DNA of 64,000 bases from Rhodothermus profundi (GTDB taxonomy: Bacteria; Bacteroidota; Rhodothermia; Rhodothermales; Rhodothermaceae), in contig NZ_FRAU01000006.1 in NCBI RefSeq assembly GCF_900142415.1, positions 124,001 through 188,000 of the forward strand, in the 5' to 3' direction. The position numbers and the translations under genes are program-made. Positions within the stretch are counted from its first letter, which is position 1, and each line of letters opens with the position of its first letter. The notes beneath the pieces are model-generated. The model did no database searches. It was not told the origin of the DNA and was given only the letters and a program-made list of their open reading frames with translations. Below, in pieces: positions 16,949-25,560 of the stretch.

Positions 16949-19666
16949 ATGAGGCGCGTCATGAAACGGATAGGATTTCTGTTGGGACTCTGGTGGGTTT
17001 CGCTCGTCCAGGCCCAGGATCTCCAGGTGGTCTCGGTATCGCCCGCTCATGGATCTGCAGGAGTTGCTCTTAACACGCCCGTCACTATCACGTTCAATAA
17101 GGCGATCACGCTGGACAGCCTGGCGATTTTGCCGCTGGACACCACCCTCCAGGCACAACTGACTGACCCTTCACGCATCTCGCTCAGCGTCGATGGTAAA
17201 ACGCTTACGTTGAACGTCACCCACGAAGCGAATCGCGACTATACGTGGGTCGTACATTATGCTAAAGCAACCGACGGAAGCCGGCTGGCTAAACGCGTAA
17301 CGTTTTACTACACGACTGCCTCCAGCGCAGGCCCTCATACTATCAGCGGACAAATCGTAGAAAGTGGCACCGCCAGCCAGGCTGCTCCGCTTCGTCTCCC
17401 TGCTTTGCGGGCCGTACCTGTCGCAGCAACGTCTGCGCCGCCTCATGCAAGGGCATCGGTATCTGCTGCGGTTGAAGGTACAGCGCTTCCTGCGTTGCCC
17501 ACGTCCCTACCGCCTACCACGCAGGCCAACCATCTGGGCAATTGGTATGTGGCGCTGTTTTCTACCCCGACTCCGGAGGACGAGATGCCCGTTCGGCTGG
17601 CCGTTACCAATCCGGACGGCAGCTTTTCTATTGATTATGTGCGGCCGGGCACGTACTATCTGTGGGCCTATCTGTTTGGTCCGGACGCCCGCTTTGAAAT
17701 TCCCAGAGGTTTTGGAACCTATGATGCCAATGGCGATGGTGCCGCCGATGCGCTGAACGTCACAGGCAACCTGTCTAACCTGACGGTTCCCGTAGTATTT
17801 CTCGGGGCTACGCGCGTCAGCCAGGCCGCTTCTGTAGCCCAGGCAGTTTTTCCCCAGGCTGCCTCGGATGCGCAGATTGTGTTTATCGTAGGCAATCCGG
17901 ATAACAATGGTCGGTCGCTTTTCTGGTATTTTGTGGCCTATTCCGCCCAGCAGCAAAAGGCCTACAGCCTGACGGTTACGTCCAACATTCCGCTTGGCTC
18001 TCCGCAGGAGCTCCGTTCGCCTGCGCCCTATGACCAGATGAGTCCGATCAATCTTCAGTCCATGAAGGATTCCGATGTGATTCTGAATGCATTTCTGACG
18101 CGTTTTCCGATTACTGGTGATCCCGATTACCGCCAGATGATGGCCGGCCAGTTGTATCCCTTCCTGGTCGCTAACGATATGATCCATCCCGATTTCTTCC
18201 CCCTATCCAGCACCACGGTCTTCTGGCTGATTCTGGAGGGCCGTCGGCTGCCATCGCCCCTGCAGGGCACCGCGGACTACAGTGGCGCCTATGATCTATC
18301 CACAGGCACCGAACTGCTAACCACGCAGCCACTCACCGCTTTTCGAGCGCTCCAGATTGCCTCCACATGGCTGGCTCCCTCCAAGCAGACGCAGCAAGCC
18401 GACGGCGTGGTGAGCTTCTCGAGCAGCTTCTTCAACCCGTACGATGGTACGGCGAGCACCTGGACCATCAATGCGTTTGCCGGCGGCCTGGCCCTCCAGC
18501 TAACGCTTACCGACAGCCTGCTTTTGCGCGTTGACACGCTCAACCAGCAGGACTGGGCTACGATGCCCAAGATTCCGTTCCCACAGATTGTTGATTCAGA
18601 TCAAGCCGCCGATACAGCCCGAGCCAACAACGCGGCTACTTTTCTCAGCAGCCGCCGCGGTCCTGTCTTTGCCAGCATGGAAGGAGGCTTTCTGGGTCCC
18701 GTGTACAATCTGAACGTGGACCCGAGCACTCCGCTATATGGTCTGTTTCTTTTCGAAGCCGGGGCGCAGGCCGCCAAGCGTACGCCGTTGCAGCCTGCCC
18801 AGGCTACGGCCCGTTATTTCGTCCACATGCAAACCGGCGCTTTTATTGGCAGCTCGGTGCAACTGCCCCATACAGCTCGGGCCCGGTTACAGGCTGTTCA
18901 GGATTCAGCCAAGGCCCGTTCCCAGCAGGCTGAACTAAAGCGCATCTGGAGCCAGTCGGTAGGTCCGCTGGGCGTTGCGCTCGACTGGAAGTACGACTAT
19001 TACGTGCCAGGAGACAGCGCCCAGCTAGAAGTTACGGCCACCCCGGGCCAGATTACCGTGGCGCGCCATCAGCCGCCTGAGATTGCTCTTGCTGGATGGC
19101 CTACGCTACCTGAACCTTTCATTGACTCAGACCGGGCCATGAGCACGGCCATGGCGAACGGTGGCAGCCAGTTCATGGCCGCCCATCCCCAGGCAATGAT
19201 TTTCATGGAAGGCCGGGCCATGCCCGATCGCTATCCGCACTTGAGCGACCGGTACATCTGGGAGGTCCGCTTTCTGGCGCCAGCCGCGCAAGGAAAAGCA
19301 CCGGGGCTGACAGCGCAACAAGACTCCCTTATCGTCCTCATCGACATGCAAACGGGAGAGGTATTGCCGCTGACGGTCAGCAACGAGCCGCTGCCAGACA
19401 TCGCAGTGCTGCGCCTGGACGGGGTCTATCCCAACCCGGCTTCCCGCCAGGTCTTTGTGGTGCTGCAGGTGCCGCAGCCGGAACGCCTGCGCCTGACGGT
19501 TTATAACCTGCTCGGTCAGGAAGTGGCGCGTCTGCTGGACGGACCAGTGCCCGCCGGCACGCATCGCATTCGCTGGTCGGTTACCCATCTGCCGGCAGGC
19601 CTGTACCTCCTGCGGCTGGAAGGCAGCCAGCGCACGGACACGCGCTCTCTGGTTATTACCCATTAA
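16949..19666 (+). CDS. Large secreted protein with Big_5 domain and T9SS-type C-terminal tail
   Basis: 905 residues from ATG 16949, with CGGAG nine bases upstream. Signal peptide: MRRVMKRIGFLLGLWW..QAQ. Residues ~20-125 look like an SbsA Ig-like (Big_5) domain ('VVSVSPAHGSAGVALNTPVT', 'NKAIT'). The middle is unrecognised. Two related modules begin near residues 549 and 726 with 'DSDQAADTARAN' and 'DSDRAMSTAMAN', each continuing to 'F.SMEG' and ending at 'MQTG'. The last ~78 residues, from 'VYPNPASRQVF' through 'VYNLLGQEVARLLDG' to 'HLPAGLYLLRLEG', are a typical type IX secretion sorting domain, so the protein is probably exported and surface-attached. A TATATTG box at 16909 may be part of its promoter. 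A strong terminator follows. Confidence 0.88.
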   Translation: MRRVMKRIGFLLGLWWVSLVQAQDLQVVSVSPAHGSAGVALNTPVTITFNKAITLDSLAILPLDTTLQAQLTDPSRISLSVDGKTLTLNVTHEANRDYTWVVHYAKATDGSRLAKRVTFYYTTASSAGPHTISGQIVESGTASQAAPLRLPALRAVPVAATSAPPHARASVSAAVEGTALPALPTSLPPTTQANHLGNWYVALFSTPTPEDEMPVRLAVTNPDGSFSIDYVRPGTYYLWAYLFGPDARFEIPRGFGTYDANGDGAADALNVTGNLSNLTVPVVFLGATRVSQAASVAQAVFPQAASDAQIVFIVGNPDNNGRSLFWYFVAYSAQQQKAYSLTVTSNIPLGSPQELRSPAPYDQMSPINLQSMKDSDVILNAFLTRFPITGDPDYRQMMAGQLYPFLVANDMIHPDFFPLSSTTVFWLILEGRRLPSPLQGTADYSGAYDLSTGTELLTTQPLTAFRALQIASTWLAPSKQTQQADGVVSFSSSFFNPYDGTASTWTINAFAGGLALQLTLTDSLLLRVDTLNQQDWATMPKIPFPQIVDSDQAADTARANNAATFLSSRRGPVFASMEGGFLGPVYNLNVDPSTPLYGLFLFEAGAQAAKRTPLQPAQATARYFVHMQTGAFIGSSVQLPHTARARLQAVQDSAKARSQQAELKRIWSQSVGPLGVALDWKYDYYVPGDSAQLEVTATPGQITVARHQPPEIALAGWPTLPEPFIDSDRAMSTAMANGGSQFMAAHPQAMIFMEGRAMPDRYPHLSDRYIWEVRFLAPAAQGKAPGLTAQQDSLIVLIDMQTGEVLPLTVSNEPLPDIAVLRLDGVYPNPASRQVFVVLQVPQPERLRLTVYNLLGQEVARLLDGPVPAGTHRIRWSVTHLPAGLYLLRLEGSQRTDTRSLVITH

Positions 19667-19690
19667 CCTGCATCCCTTGCTTCAACCGCT

Positions 19691-19735
19691 GCAAGCGGCC
19701 TGGAAGTCATGCTATTCCGGGCCGCTTGCTTTTTT
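19691..19735 (+). terminator. Rho-independent terminator after the T9SS-tailed protein
   Basis: GCAAGCGGCC (19691-19700) pairs with GGCCGCTTGC (19720-19729) as a 10-bp stem around a 19-base loop, followed directly by six T. It lies 25 bases past the stop of the secreted protein. Confidence 0.9.
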
Positions 19736-19822
19736 ACTGAAACCCGGTAACCGGCCGGTGCATTCACTTCTGTCCGGGATCACGGTATTAGAGCCGGATT
19801 GGGGTTCAATTTTACCCTTTCC

Positions 19823-20956
19823 ATGGGACTTCTGATTTTTTACCTGGCGCTGGCTCTGGGCGTCTCGTTTCTGTGCTCCATTATGGAGGCCGTTCTACTT
19901 AGCGTGACGCCCTCCTATGTGGCGGCCCACCGGCATACCACAACCGGCCGCCTTCTTCAACGGCTCAAGCAAGACATCGACCGTCCGCTGGCAGCCATCC
20001 TGAGCTTGAACACCATCGCCCACACAGCCGGTGTTGCCGGCGTAGGCGCCCAGGCTATCAAGGTGTTTGGCGACGCTTACTTAGGCCTGATTTCAGGGGG
20101 GCTGACGCTCATGATCCTGATCTTTTCGGAGATCATCCCTAAAACCGTCGGTGCTCTTTACTGGCGGACTCTGGCCCCACCAGTCGCTCCCCTTCTGATC
20201 GGGTTGATCTGGTTGCTGTATCCTTTCGTCTTGCTTTCAGAAGCGATTACCCGCCTGCTGGCCCGCGAGCGCAAGACGCCGTCCGTCAGCCGCGAAGAGC
20301 TGGCGGCGCTGGCCGAGCTGGGACGCCAACAGGGCGTGTTTGAACAGGAGGAGCTACGTATCCTGAAAAATCTGTTGCGTTTTCACGCATTGCGGGCCAA
20401 AGACATCATGACCCCTCGCACGGTTATTTTTGCCCTTCCAGAAGACCTGACCATTCATGACGTGCTGCGCCGCCATCCAGAGCTTCGCTTTTCACGCATT
20501 CCTATCTACCAGAAAACGCGAGATCACATCACGGGTTACGTGTTAAAAGATGAGATTCTGCTGTATGCGGCTCGCGGTAAAGGAGAGTTGCCCCTGCATC
20601 GCCTGCGCCGTGAGATCCTGGTTGTGCCAGAGAACCTGCCGCTGCCTGAGTTGTTCGAGCGCATGCTGAACCGTCTGGAACACATAGCCCTCGTAATCGA
20701 CGAATACGGCGGCACGGCAGGCATCGTAACGCTGGAAGACGTGGTCGAAACGTTACTGGGCCTTGAAATTGTAGACGAGGTGGACTCAACGCGCGACATG
20801 CAGGAGTTGGCGCGCCAGCAATGGCAGCGCCGGGCCGCCCGGCTGGGTCTGCTGCCCGAATCGGGGGCCGACGCATCGTCTGACGCAATGGCTCATGAGC
20901 GCGAAGCGGCCGTGCGCCTGGGACTGACGGGTGGTCCTCCCCATCCGAATCGCTAA
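19823..20956 (+). CDS. CNNM/CorC-type membrane protein with CBS domains
   Basis: 377 residues from ATG 19823; an upstream TTG at 19799 is also in frame. The N-terminal ~150 residues are a DUF21 (CNNM) membrane domain with four hydrophobic segments, including 'FLCSIMEAVLLSVTPSYVA' and 'SEIIPKTVGALYWR'. A CBS pair follows ('LRAKDIMTPRTVIFALPED', 'VIDEYGGTAGIVTLEDVVE'). Proteins of this type are linked to magnesium or cobalt transport. The CorC_HlyC domain that ends many members is missing, and the protein finishes with a ~50-residue charged tail. Three bases separate it from mpl. Confidence 0.9.
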   Translation: MGLLIFYLALALGVSFLCSIMEAVLLSVTPSYVAAHRHTTTGRLLQRLKQDIDRPLAAILSLNTIAHTAGVAGVGAQAIKVFGDAYLGLISGGLTLMILIFSEIIPKTVGALYWRTLAPPVAPLLIGLIWLLYPFVLLSEAITRLLARERKTPSVSREELAALAELGRQQGVFEQEELRILKNLLRFHALRAKDIMTPRTVIFALPEDLTIHDVLRRHPELRFSRIPIYQKTRDHITGYVLKDEILLYAARGKGELPLHRLRREILVVPENLPLPELFERMLNRLEHIALVIDEYGGTAGIVTLEDVVETLLGLEIVDEVDSTRDMQELARQQWQRRAARLGLLPESGADASSDAMAHEREAAVRLGLTGGPPHPNR

Positions 20957-20959
20957 CCT

Positions 20960-22477
20960 ATGAAACGGCTGGAAGATTATCCCGACGCGCATCTGCGCCG
21001 GTTTGAGCGGCCTCCTTTGCCGCCTCCTACTTCCGTGCGCACCGTGTACTTGATTGGCATCTGCGGCACGGGTATGGGGACGCTGGCCCTGTTGCTTCGG
21101 GAAGCAGGATACCAGGTTAGCGGCAGCGATGCGGCTGCTTACCCGCCCATGAGCACGCTCTTGCACCGCCACGGCATTTCGTTTTATACCGGCTTTGATC
21201 CGGCTCACTTAGAGCCGCCGCCCGATCTGGTCGTGGTAGGCAATGCCTGCACGCCAACGCATCCCGAAGCAGCGGCTGCGCGCGAGCGTCGGCTGCCGCA
21301 ATGCGCTATGCCTGAAGCCCTGTCCCACTTCTTTCTCCAGAACCGACAGCCGGTCGTTGTAGCCGGCACGCATGGCAAAACGACCACAGCAGGCCTGCTG
21401 GCGCACGTGCTCAGCCAGGCCGGGATGGATCCGGGCTACTTCATCGGCGGCGTGATGATTGGTTCCGAAACGAGCGGCCGTATTGGCTCAGGCCCCTGGT
21501 TCGTAGTTGAAGGCGATGAGTATGACAGCGCTTATTTTGACAAACGTCCGAAATTTCTGCACTATCGCCCTCGCGCGGTTCTGCTCACCTCCATCGAGTT
21601 TGACCACGCCGACCTGTACGACGATCTCGACGATTACCGCGAGGCTTTTGAACAACTGGTCGCCCTCTTACCGTTCGACGGATTGCTGATAGCGCACAGC
21701 GACGATCCAACCGTCCGCCAGGTTACCCGCACCGCCTACAGTCGCGTCCGGACATATGGTCTGCACACGCGCTGCAACGTAACCGTAGGCCAGGTATATC
21801 CCACTCCTGAAGGCCAGCATTTTACGCTGGTTGTCGATGGCCAAGAGCTGGGCCGCTTCTTTTTGCCCTTAAGCGGTCGCCACAACCTGCGTAATGCGCT
21901 GGCTGTATGCGCTTTTGGATTGCAGATAGGTCTGACGCCAGAGCAGCTACGCAAGGGCCTCGCCAGCTTTCCGGGCATGAAGCGCCGCCTGGAGGTCCGA
22001 GGAGAAGCGGGTGGCGTGCTCGTAGTCGATGATTTTGCCCATCACCCAACGGCCGTGCGGGAGACGCTGCGCGCTGCGCGCCAGCGTTGGCCTGATCGCC
22101 GCCTGGTCGCCATCTTTGAACCGCGCTCTAACTCAAGCCGACGCCGACGCTTTGAGCAAGCGTATATGGAAGCGTTTGACGATGCCGACGAGGTATGGCT
22201 CAGCACGCCACCGTTTCGGCACAACGATCACCCAGAAGATTTCTTCAGCCCGGAAGCTGTTGCGGCCGGCATTCGGAGCCGGGGCATTCCGGCTCACATA
22301 GCAGAAGGGGCCCACGTATTGTTGCCTTTATTGCTGGAAGCGCTTCGTCCCGGCGACGTCGCGCTGATCATGAGCAACGGGCCCTTCGGCAATCTGCACG
22401 AACGCCTGCTGCAGGCGCTCACCCAACAAACCACCTCGGAAGCATCCCGGCGTGCCCATGACCCGCTTTCCGCGTAA
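20960..22477 (+). CDS. mpl: UDP-N-acetylmuramate:L-Ala-gamma-D-Glu-meso-DAP ligase
   Basis: 505 residues, within the range of Mpl. The enzyme joins recycled murein tripeptide to UDP-MurNAc during peptidoglycan recycling. Visible are the N-terminal UDP-binding 'LIGICGTGMGTLALLLREAG', 'GSDAAAYPPMSTLLHRHG', the ATP loop 'VAGTHGKTTTAGLLAHVL', 'VVEGDEYDSAYFDKRPKF', 'IEFDHADLYDDLDDY' and, in the last domain, 'VVDDFAHHPTAVRETL'. The 'GSDAAAYPPMST' stretch favours Mpl over MurC. Its 3' end overlaps the next gene by about 20 bases. Confidence 0.93.
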   Translation: MKRLEDYPDAHLRRFERPPLPPPTSVRTVYLIGICGTGMGTLALLLREAGYQVSGSDAAAYPPMSTLLHRHGISFYTGFDPAHLEPPPDLVVVGNACTPTHPEAAAARERRLPQCAMPEALSHFFLQNRQPVVVAGTHGKTTTAGLLAHVLSQAGMDPGYFIGGVMIGSETSGRIGSGPWFVVEGDEYDSAYFDKRPKFLHYRPRAVLLTSIEFDHADLYDDLDDYREAFEQLVALLPFDGLLIAHSDDPTVRQVTRTAYSRVRTYGLHTRCNVTVGQVYPTPEGQHFTLVVDGQELGRFFLPLSGRHNLRNALAVCAFGLQIGLTPEQLRKGLASFPGMKRRLEVRGEAGGVLVVDDFAHHPTAVRETLRAARQRWPDRRLVAIFEPRSNSSRRRRFEQAYMEAFDDADEVWLSTPPFRHNDHPEDFFSPEAVAAGIRSRGIPAHIAEGAHVLLPLLLEALRPGDVALIMSNGPFGNLHERLLQALTQQTTSEASRRAHDPLSA

Positions 22478-23267
22478 ACTGACCGACGCCCGCGGCCGCA
22501 CCATTCACCTTACGACGCCTCCCCAACGCATCGTTTCGCTTGTGCCCAGCATAACGGAACTGCTGGCAGCCCTTGGCCTCGACCATGCCGTCGTAGGCCT
22601 GACCCGCTTCTGCGTCCGCCCTCCCGACTGGAAACGCCGCAAAACCATCGTCGGTGGCACCAAACAGATTAACCTGGAGCGGCTACTGAGCCTGCAGCCT
22701 GATCTGGTCCTTGCCAACCTGGAAGAGAACACGCGTGCTATCGTCGAGATGCTGGACCCGCACGTACCGGTCTTTGTCACCTACGTGCGTACCCTGGACG
22801 AAGCCCTGCACATGATCCGACAGGTTGGTTCCCTGACAGACACCGAAGCAACCGCCGAAACCCTGGCCGCCACGATTGCCCAGCGCTTTGCCACCCTGCC
22901 TGCCTATCCGTCTCTGCGGACCCTGTACTTGATCTGGCGTGATCCCTGGATGAGCATTGGTGGGGATACCTTCATCCACGACATGCTTCGCCGTGGGGGC
23001 TTTGCCAACGTGTGTGCCCACCAGACGCGCTACCCGACGCTCACGCCCGAAGCAATTCGCACTTTGCACCCCGAAGTCGTCCTGCTCAGCAGCGAGCCTT
23101 ATCCCTTCAGAGAAGCCCACCTTGAAGAACTGCGTCCGCTGTGCCCCCACGCCACATTTCTACTGGTTGATGGCCAGCCCTTTTCCTGGTATGGAGCACG
23201 TCTGCTGGAAACGCCCGCCTATCTGCAGCAGCTACGAAGGCAACTGCTGTCCCTCTTGCCATCTTGA
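22458..23267 (+). CDS. BtuF-like helical-backbone metal-cofactor receptor, no signal peptide
   Basis: 269 residues from ATG 22458 (a GTG at 22452 is also possible). It has the fold of periplasmic binding proteins for vitamin B12 or iron chelates: 'PQRIVSLVPSITELLAALG', 'VVGLTRFCVRPPDW', 'LVLANLEENTRAIVEML', 'LIWRDPWMSIGGDTFIHDML' and 'EVVLLSSEPYPFREAH'. No signal peptide or lipobox precedes 'DARGRTIHLTTPPQRIVSL', so as written it would stay in the cytoplasm. No ABC permease or ATPase gene adjoins it. It overlaps the end of mpl and the start region of the dipeptidase frame. Confidence 0.82.
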   Translation: MTRFPRKLTDARGRTIHLTTPPQRIVSLVPSITELLAALGLDHAVVGLTRFCVRPPDWKRRKTIVGGTKQINLERLLSLQPDLVLANLEENTRAIVEMLDPHVPVFVTYVRTLDEALHMIRQVGSLTDTEATAETLAATIAQRFATLPAYPSLRTLYLIWRDPWMSIGGDTFIHDMLRRGGFANVCAHQTRYPTLTPEAIRTLHPEVVLLSSEPYPFREAHLEELRPLCPHATFLLVDGQPFSWYGARLLETPAYLQQLRRQLLSLLPS

Positions 23268-23317
23268 ATAAGAATGGCTATCCTTCGAGCAATTCCAGAA
23301 TTGGTCTTTCAGGCACC

Positions 23318-24526
23318 ATGATGCGCACTTTCCTGCTGATGTTTATTCTGGCCAGCTTACTGGCTGCCTGCCAGAGCGAAGCGGACCGGCACTATGAGCG
23401 GGCGCGTCAGCTTACGCAGCGATTTATCCTCATCGATGGCCACATCGACGTGCCCTACCGCCTGCGTCAGTTTCCAGAGGACATTACGCGGCGCACTGAG
23501 CTGGGCGACTTTGACTACGTTCGCGCGCGCGCCGGCGGCCTGGACGCGCCGTTCTTTTCGATTTATCTGCCTGCTGAACTACAGGACACGCCCGGCGCCT
23601 CCAAGGCACTGGCCGATTCGCTCATCGATATGGTGGAGGCGCTGGTTCGCCAGGCCCCTGACAAGTTTATGCTGGCCCGCTCGCCGGACGACGTGCGTCG
23701 CGCCCACAGGGAAGGACGCATCGCCCTGCTCATGGGGATGGAGAATGGATCCGGCCTGGAGGGCGACCTGCGCAACGTAGCCTACTTTTACGAACGCGGC
23801 ATTCGGTACATTACGCTCACGCACGCCCGGGTCAACCAGCTCTCCGATAGCTCTTACGACACAACACGCGTCTGGAACGGGCTCAGCCCATTTGGGGAGC
23901 AGGTCGTTGACGAAATGAATCGACTCGGTATGCTTATCGATATCTCGCACGTCTCCGATAGTGCCTTCTACGACGTGCTGCGCCGCACCAAAGCCCCTGT
24001 GATTGCGTCGCACTCATCAGCGCGGCATTTCACGCCCGGCTGGGAGCGCAACATGAGCGACGAGATGATCCGGGCCCTGGCCGCTAACGGTGGGGTCATA
24101 ATGATTAACTTTGGCTCCTCCTTTTTGCGTAGCGAATATCAGACCAGGGGCGACTCGCTGCGCCAGCAGCTCCGAGCAGAACTGGAAGCCCAGGGTCTTG
24201 CCCCCGACTCGCCAGAAGGGCGCCGCTGGATGGCCCGGCAGCGCAAGCAGCACCCCATCGGCACGGTGGCCGACGTTGCCGATCACATTGACCATGTTGT
24301 GCAGCTTGTAGGTGTCGATCACGTAGGACTGGGCTCCGACTTCGACGGTGTTTTTGCCCTTCCGGAAGGCCTGCAAGACGTATCAATGTATCCCAACCTG
24401 GTCGCTGAACTGCTGCGGCGCGGCTACAGCGAGGCAGATATTGAAAAAATCCTGGGCGGCAATCTGCTGCGCGTCTGGGAAACGGTTGAAGCCGTCGCTG
24501 CGGAGCTGCAGCAGGCACATCCCTAG
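23318..24526 (+). CDS. M19 family membrane dipeptidase, lipoprotein
   Basis: 402 residues from ATG 23318. The N-terminus MMRTFLLMFILASLLAACQS is a lipoprotein signal (LAAC lipobox). The zinc dipeptidase landmarks of family M19 are present: 'DGHIDVPYRL' (HxD), 'MGMENGSGLEG' (bridging Glu), 'LTHARVNQLSDSSYD', 'ISHVSDSAFYD', 'ASHSSARHF' and 'GLGSDFDGVFALP'. It hydrolyses dipeptides, probably in the periplasm. It ends by overlapping the convergent EpsG-like gene by four bases (24523-24526). Confidence 0.93.
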   Translation: MMRTFLLMFILASLLAACQSEADRHYERARQLTQRFILIDGHIDVPYRLRQFPEDITRRTELGDFDYVRARAGGLDAPFFSIYLPAELQDTPGASKALADSLIDMVEALVRQAPDKFMLARSPDDVRRAHREGRIALLMGMENGSGLEGDLRNVAYFYERGIRYITLTHARVNQLSDSSYDTTRVWNGLSPFGEQVVDEMNRLGMLIDISHVSDSAFYDVLRRTKAPVIASHSSARHFTPGWERNMSDEMIRALAANGGVIMINFGSSFLRSEYQTRGDSLRQQLRAELEAQGLAPDSPEGRRWMARQRKQHPIGTVADVADHIDHVVQLVGVDHVGLGSDFDGVFALPEGLQDVSMYPNLVAELLRRGYSEADIEKILGGNLLRVWETVEAVAAELQQAHP

Positions 24527-25560
24527 CGTGCAAATAGTGTATGGTAGGGTAAAAACGGAGAAGGCGACCAGAAGCTCTCATAGAGCATATATCGATACAT
24601 GCCGATCGCACCGCCCAGACCGGCCAGGAGCAGGGCTCCTTTAAAGGTTCGGTCCATGGGCTCCTGAATGCGCCTGTAGGCTCGCAACATGGCTATCGGA
24701 ATTAACAGATTGACCATGTCCAGCAAACGAGGGGTCACATAAATCCCTAACCCGAAGAAAAAGATCATAAAAAATAGCGAACTGTAGATAATTCTTTTTT
24801 TCTGGGTAGCCGGAATGCTCGACAGAAAAACACCGGTTAACAGGACAAGTCCTAACATAATGCGAGATATTCCAGAAAATAAGCTGGGCGCCTCCAGACG
24901 AGCGTATACAGCAAGTTTGGCCAAAAAGTAATTCTCATTAAGCACAACCAGTACGACCATCACAACAAACAATAGTATCATCCACATTATACTTCTTCTA
25001 TCCTTTGATTCTATTTTATATTCCTGATTAAACCATAGATAGAATAGAGAGAAAATCATAGAGTAATGAAACATAACAGACAGTCCGCCTAGCAACATTG
25101 CAGACAGGGTTCTCCCTCTTCTGTCTTCCTGCAGCGCAAGAAGTAAAATAGAGAAAGCGATTCCTACTCGAATAACATTCATACTAAAATTGTAAAAAAA
25201 CAAAGGCATAAAAAAAGACATCAGAAAAAATAATTCATCCTCATCTGACCGGTATATATACAGCATCAAAACAACGGCCAGAACCCCTGAAAAAGCTCTG
25301 ACTGTCAATACAGGATCTTGGGTAATCGCATTAAAAATATACATCAAGATCCAGAAGGCCGGCTCAATTCCTGACCAGGCTTCTGATCGAGTAGCTAAGC
25401 GCTCGTATACGGCCGTATCTGTCCCTACAGAACCGCGAAGAACAGCCACCAGACTTAGCAAGAGGGTAACACCAATTGCGAGCGGGCGTAGCTGCTTACG
25501 CAGAAAGAAACTGATTGCATGATAATAATAAATAGACAGCCATCCAATCAGATAAATCAT
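24523..25560 (-). CDS. EpsG-like polytopic membrane protein (polysaccharide polymerase type)
   Basis: 345 residues with about ten hydrophobic segments. The pattern 'RGSVGTDTAVYERLA' after two membrane helices, then 'FNAITQDPV', 'FFYNFSMNVIRVGIAFSILL' and 'MFHYSMIF', is typical of EpsG/Wzy-like proteins that polymerise or export repeat units of surface polysaccharide. The DNA here is markedly more AT-rich than the flanks, with many AAT, ATA and AAA codons, which suggests acquisition from elsewhere. The start overlaps the glycosyltransferase stop by four bases, so these two are one unit. Confidence 0.8.
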   Translation of the reverse strand: MIYLIGWLSIYYYHAISFFLRKQLRPLAIGVTLLLSLVAVLRGSVGTDTAVYERLATRSEAWSGIEPAFWILMYIFNAITQDPVLTVRAFSGVLAVVLMLYIYRSDEDELFFLMSFFMPLFFYNFSMNVIRVGIAFSILLLALQEDRRGRTLSAMLLGGLSVMFHYSMIFSLFYLWFNQEYKIESKDRRSIMWMILLFVVMVVLVVLNENYFLAKLAVYARLEAPSLFSGISRIMLGLVLLTGVFLSSIPATQKKRIIYSSLFFMIFFFGLGIYVTPRLLDMVNLLIPIAMLRAYRRIQEPMDRTFKGALLLAGLGGAIGMYRYMLYESFWSPSPFLPYHTLFAR

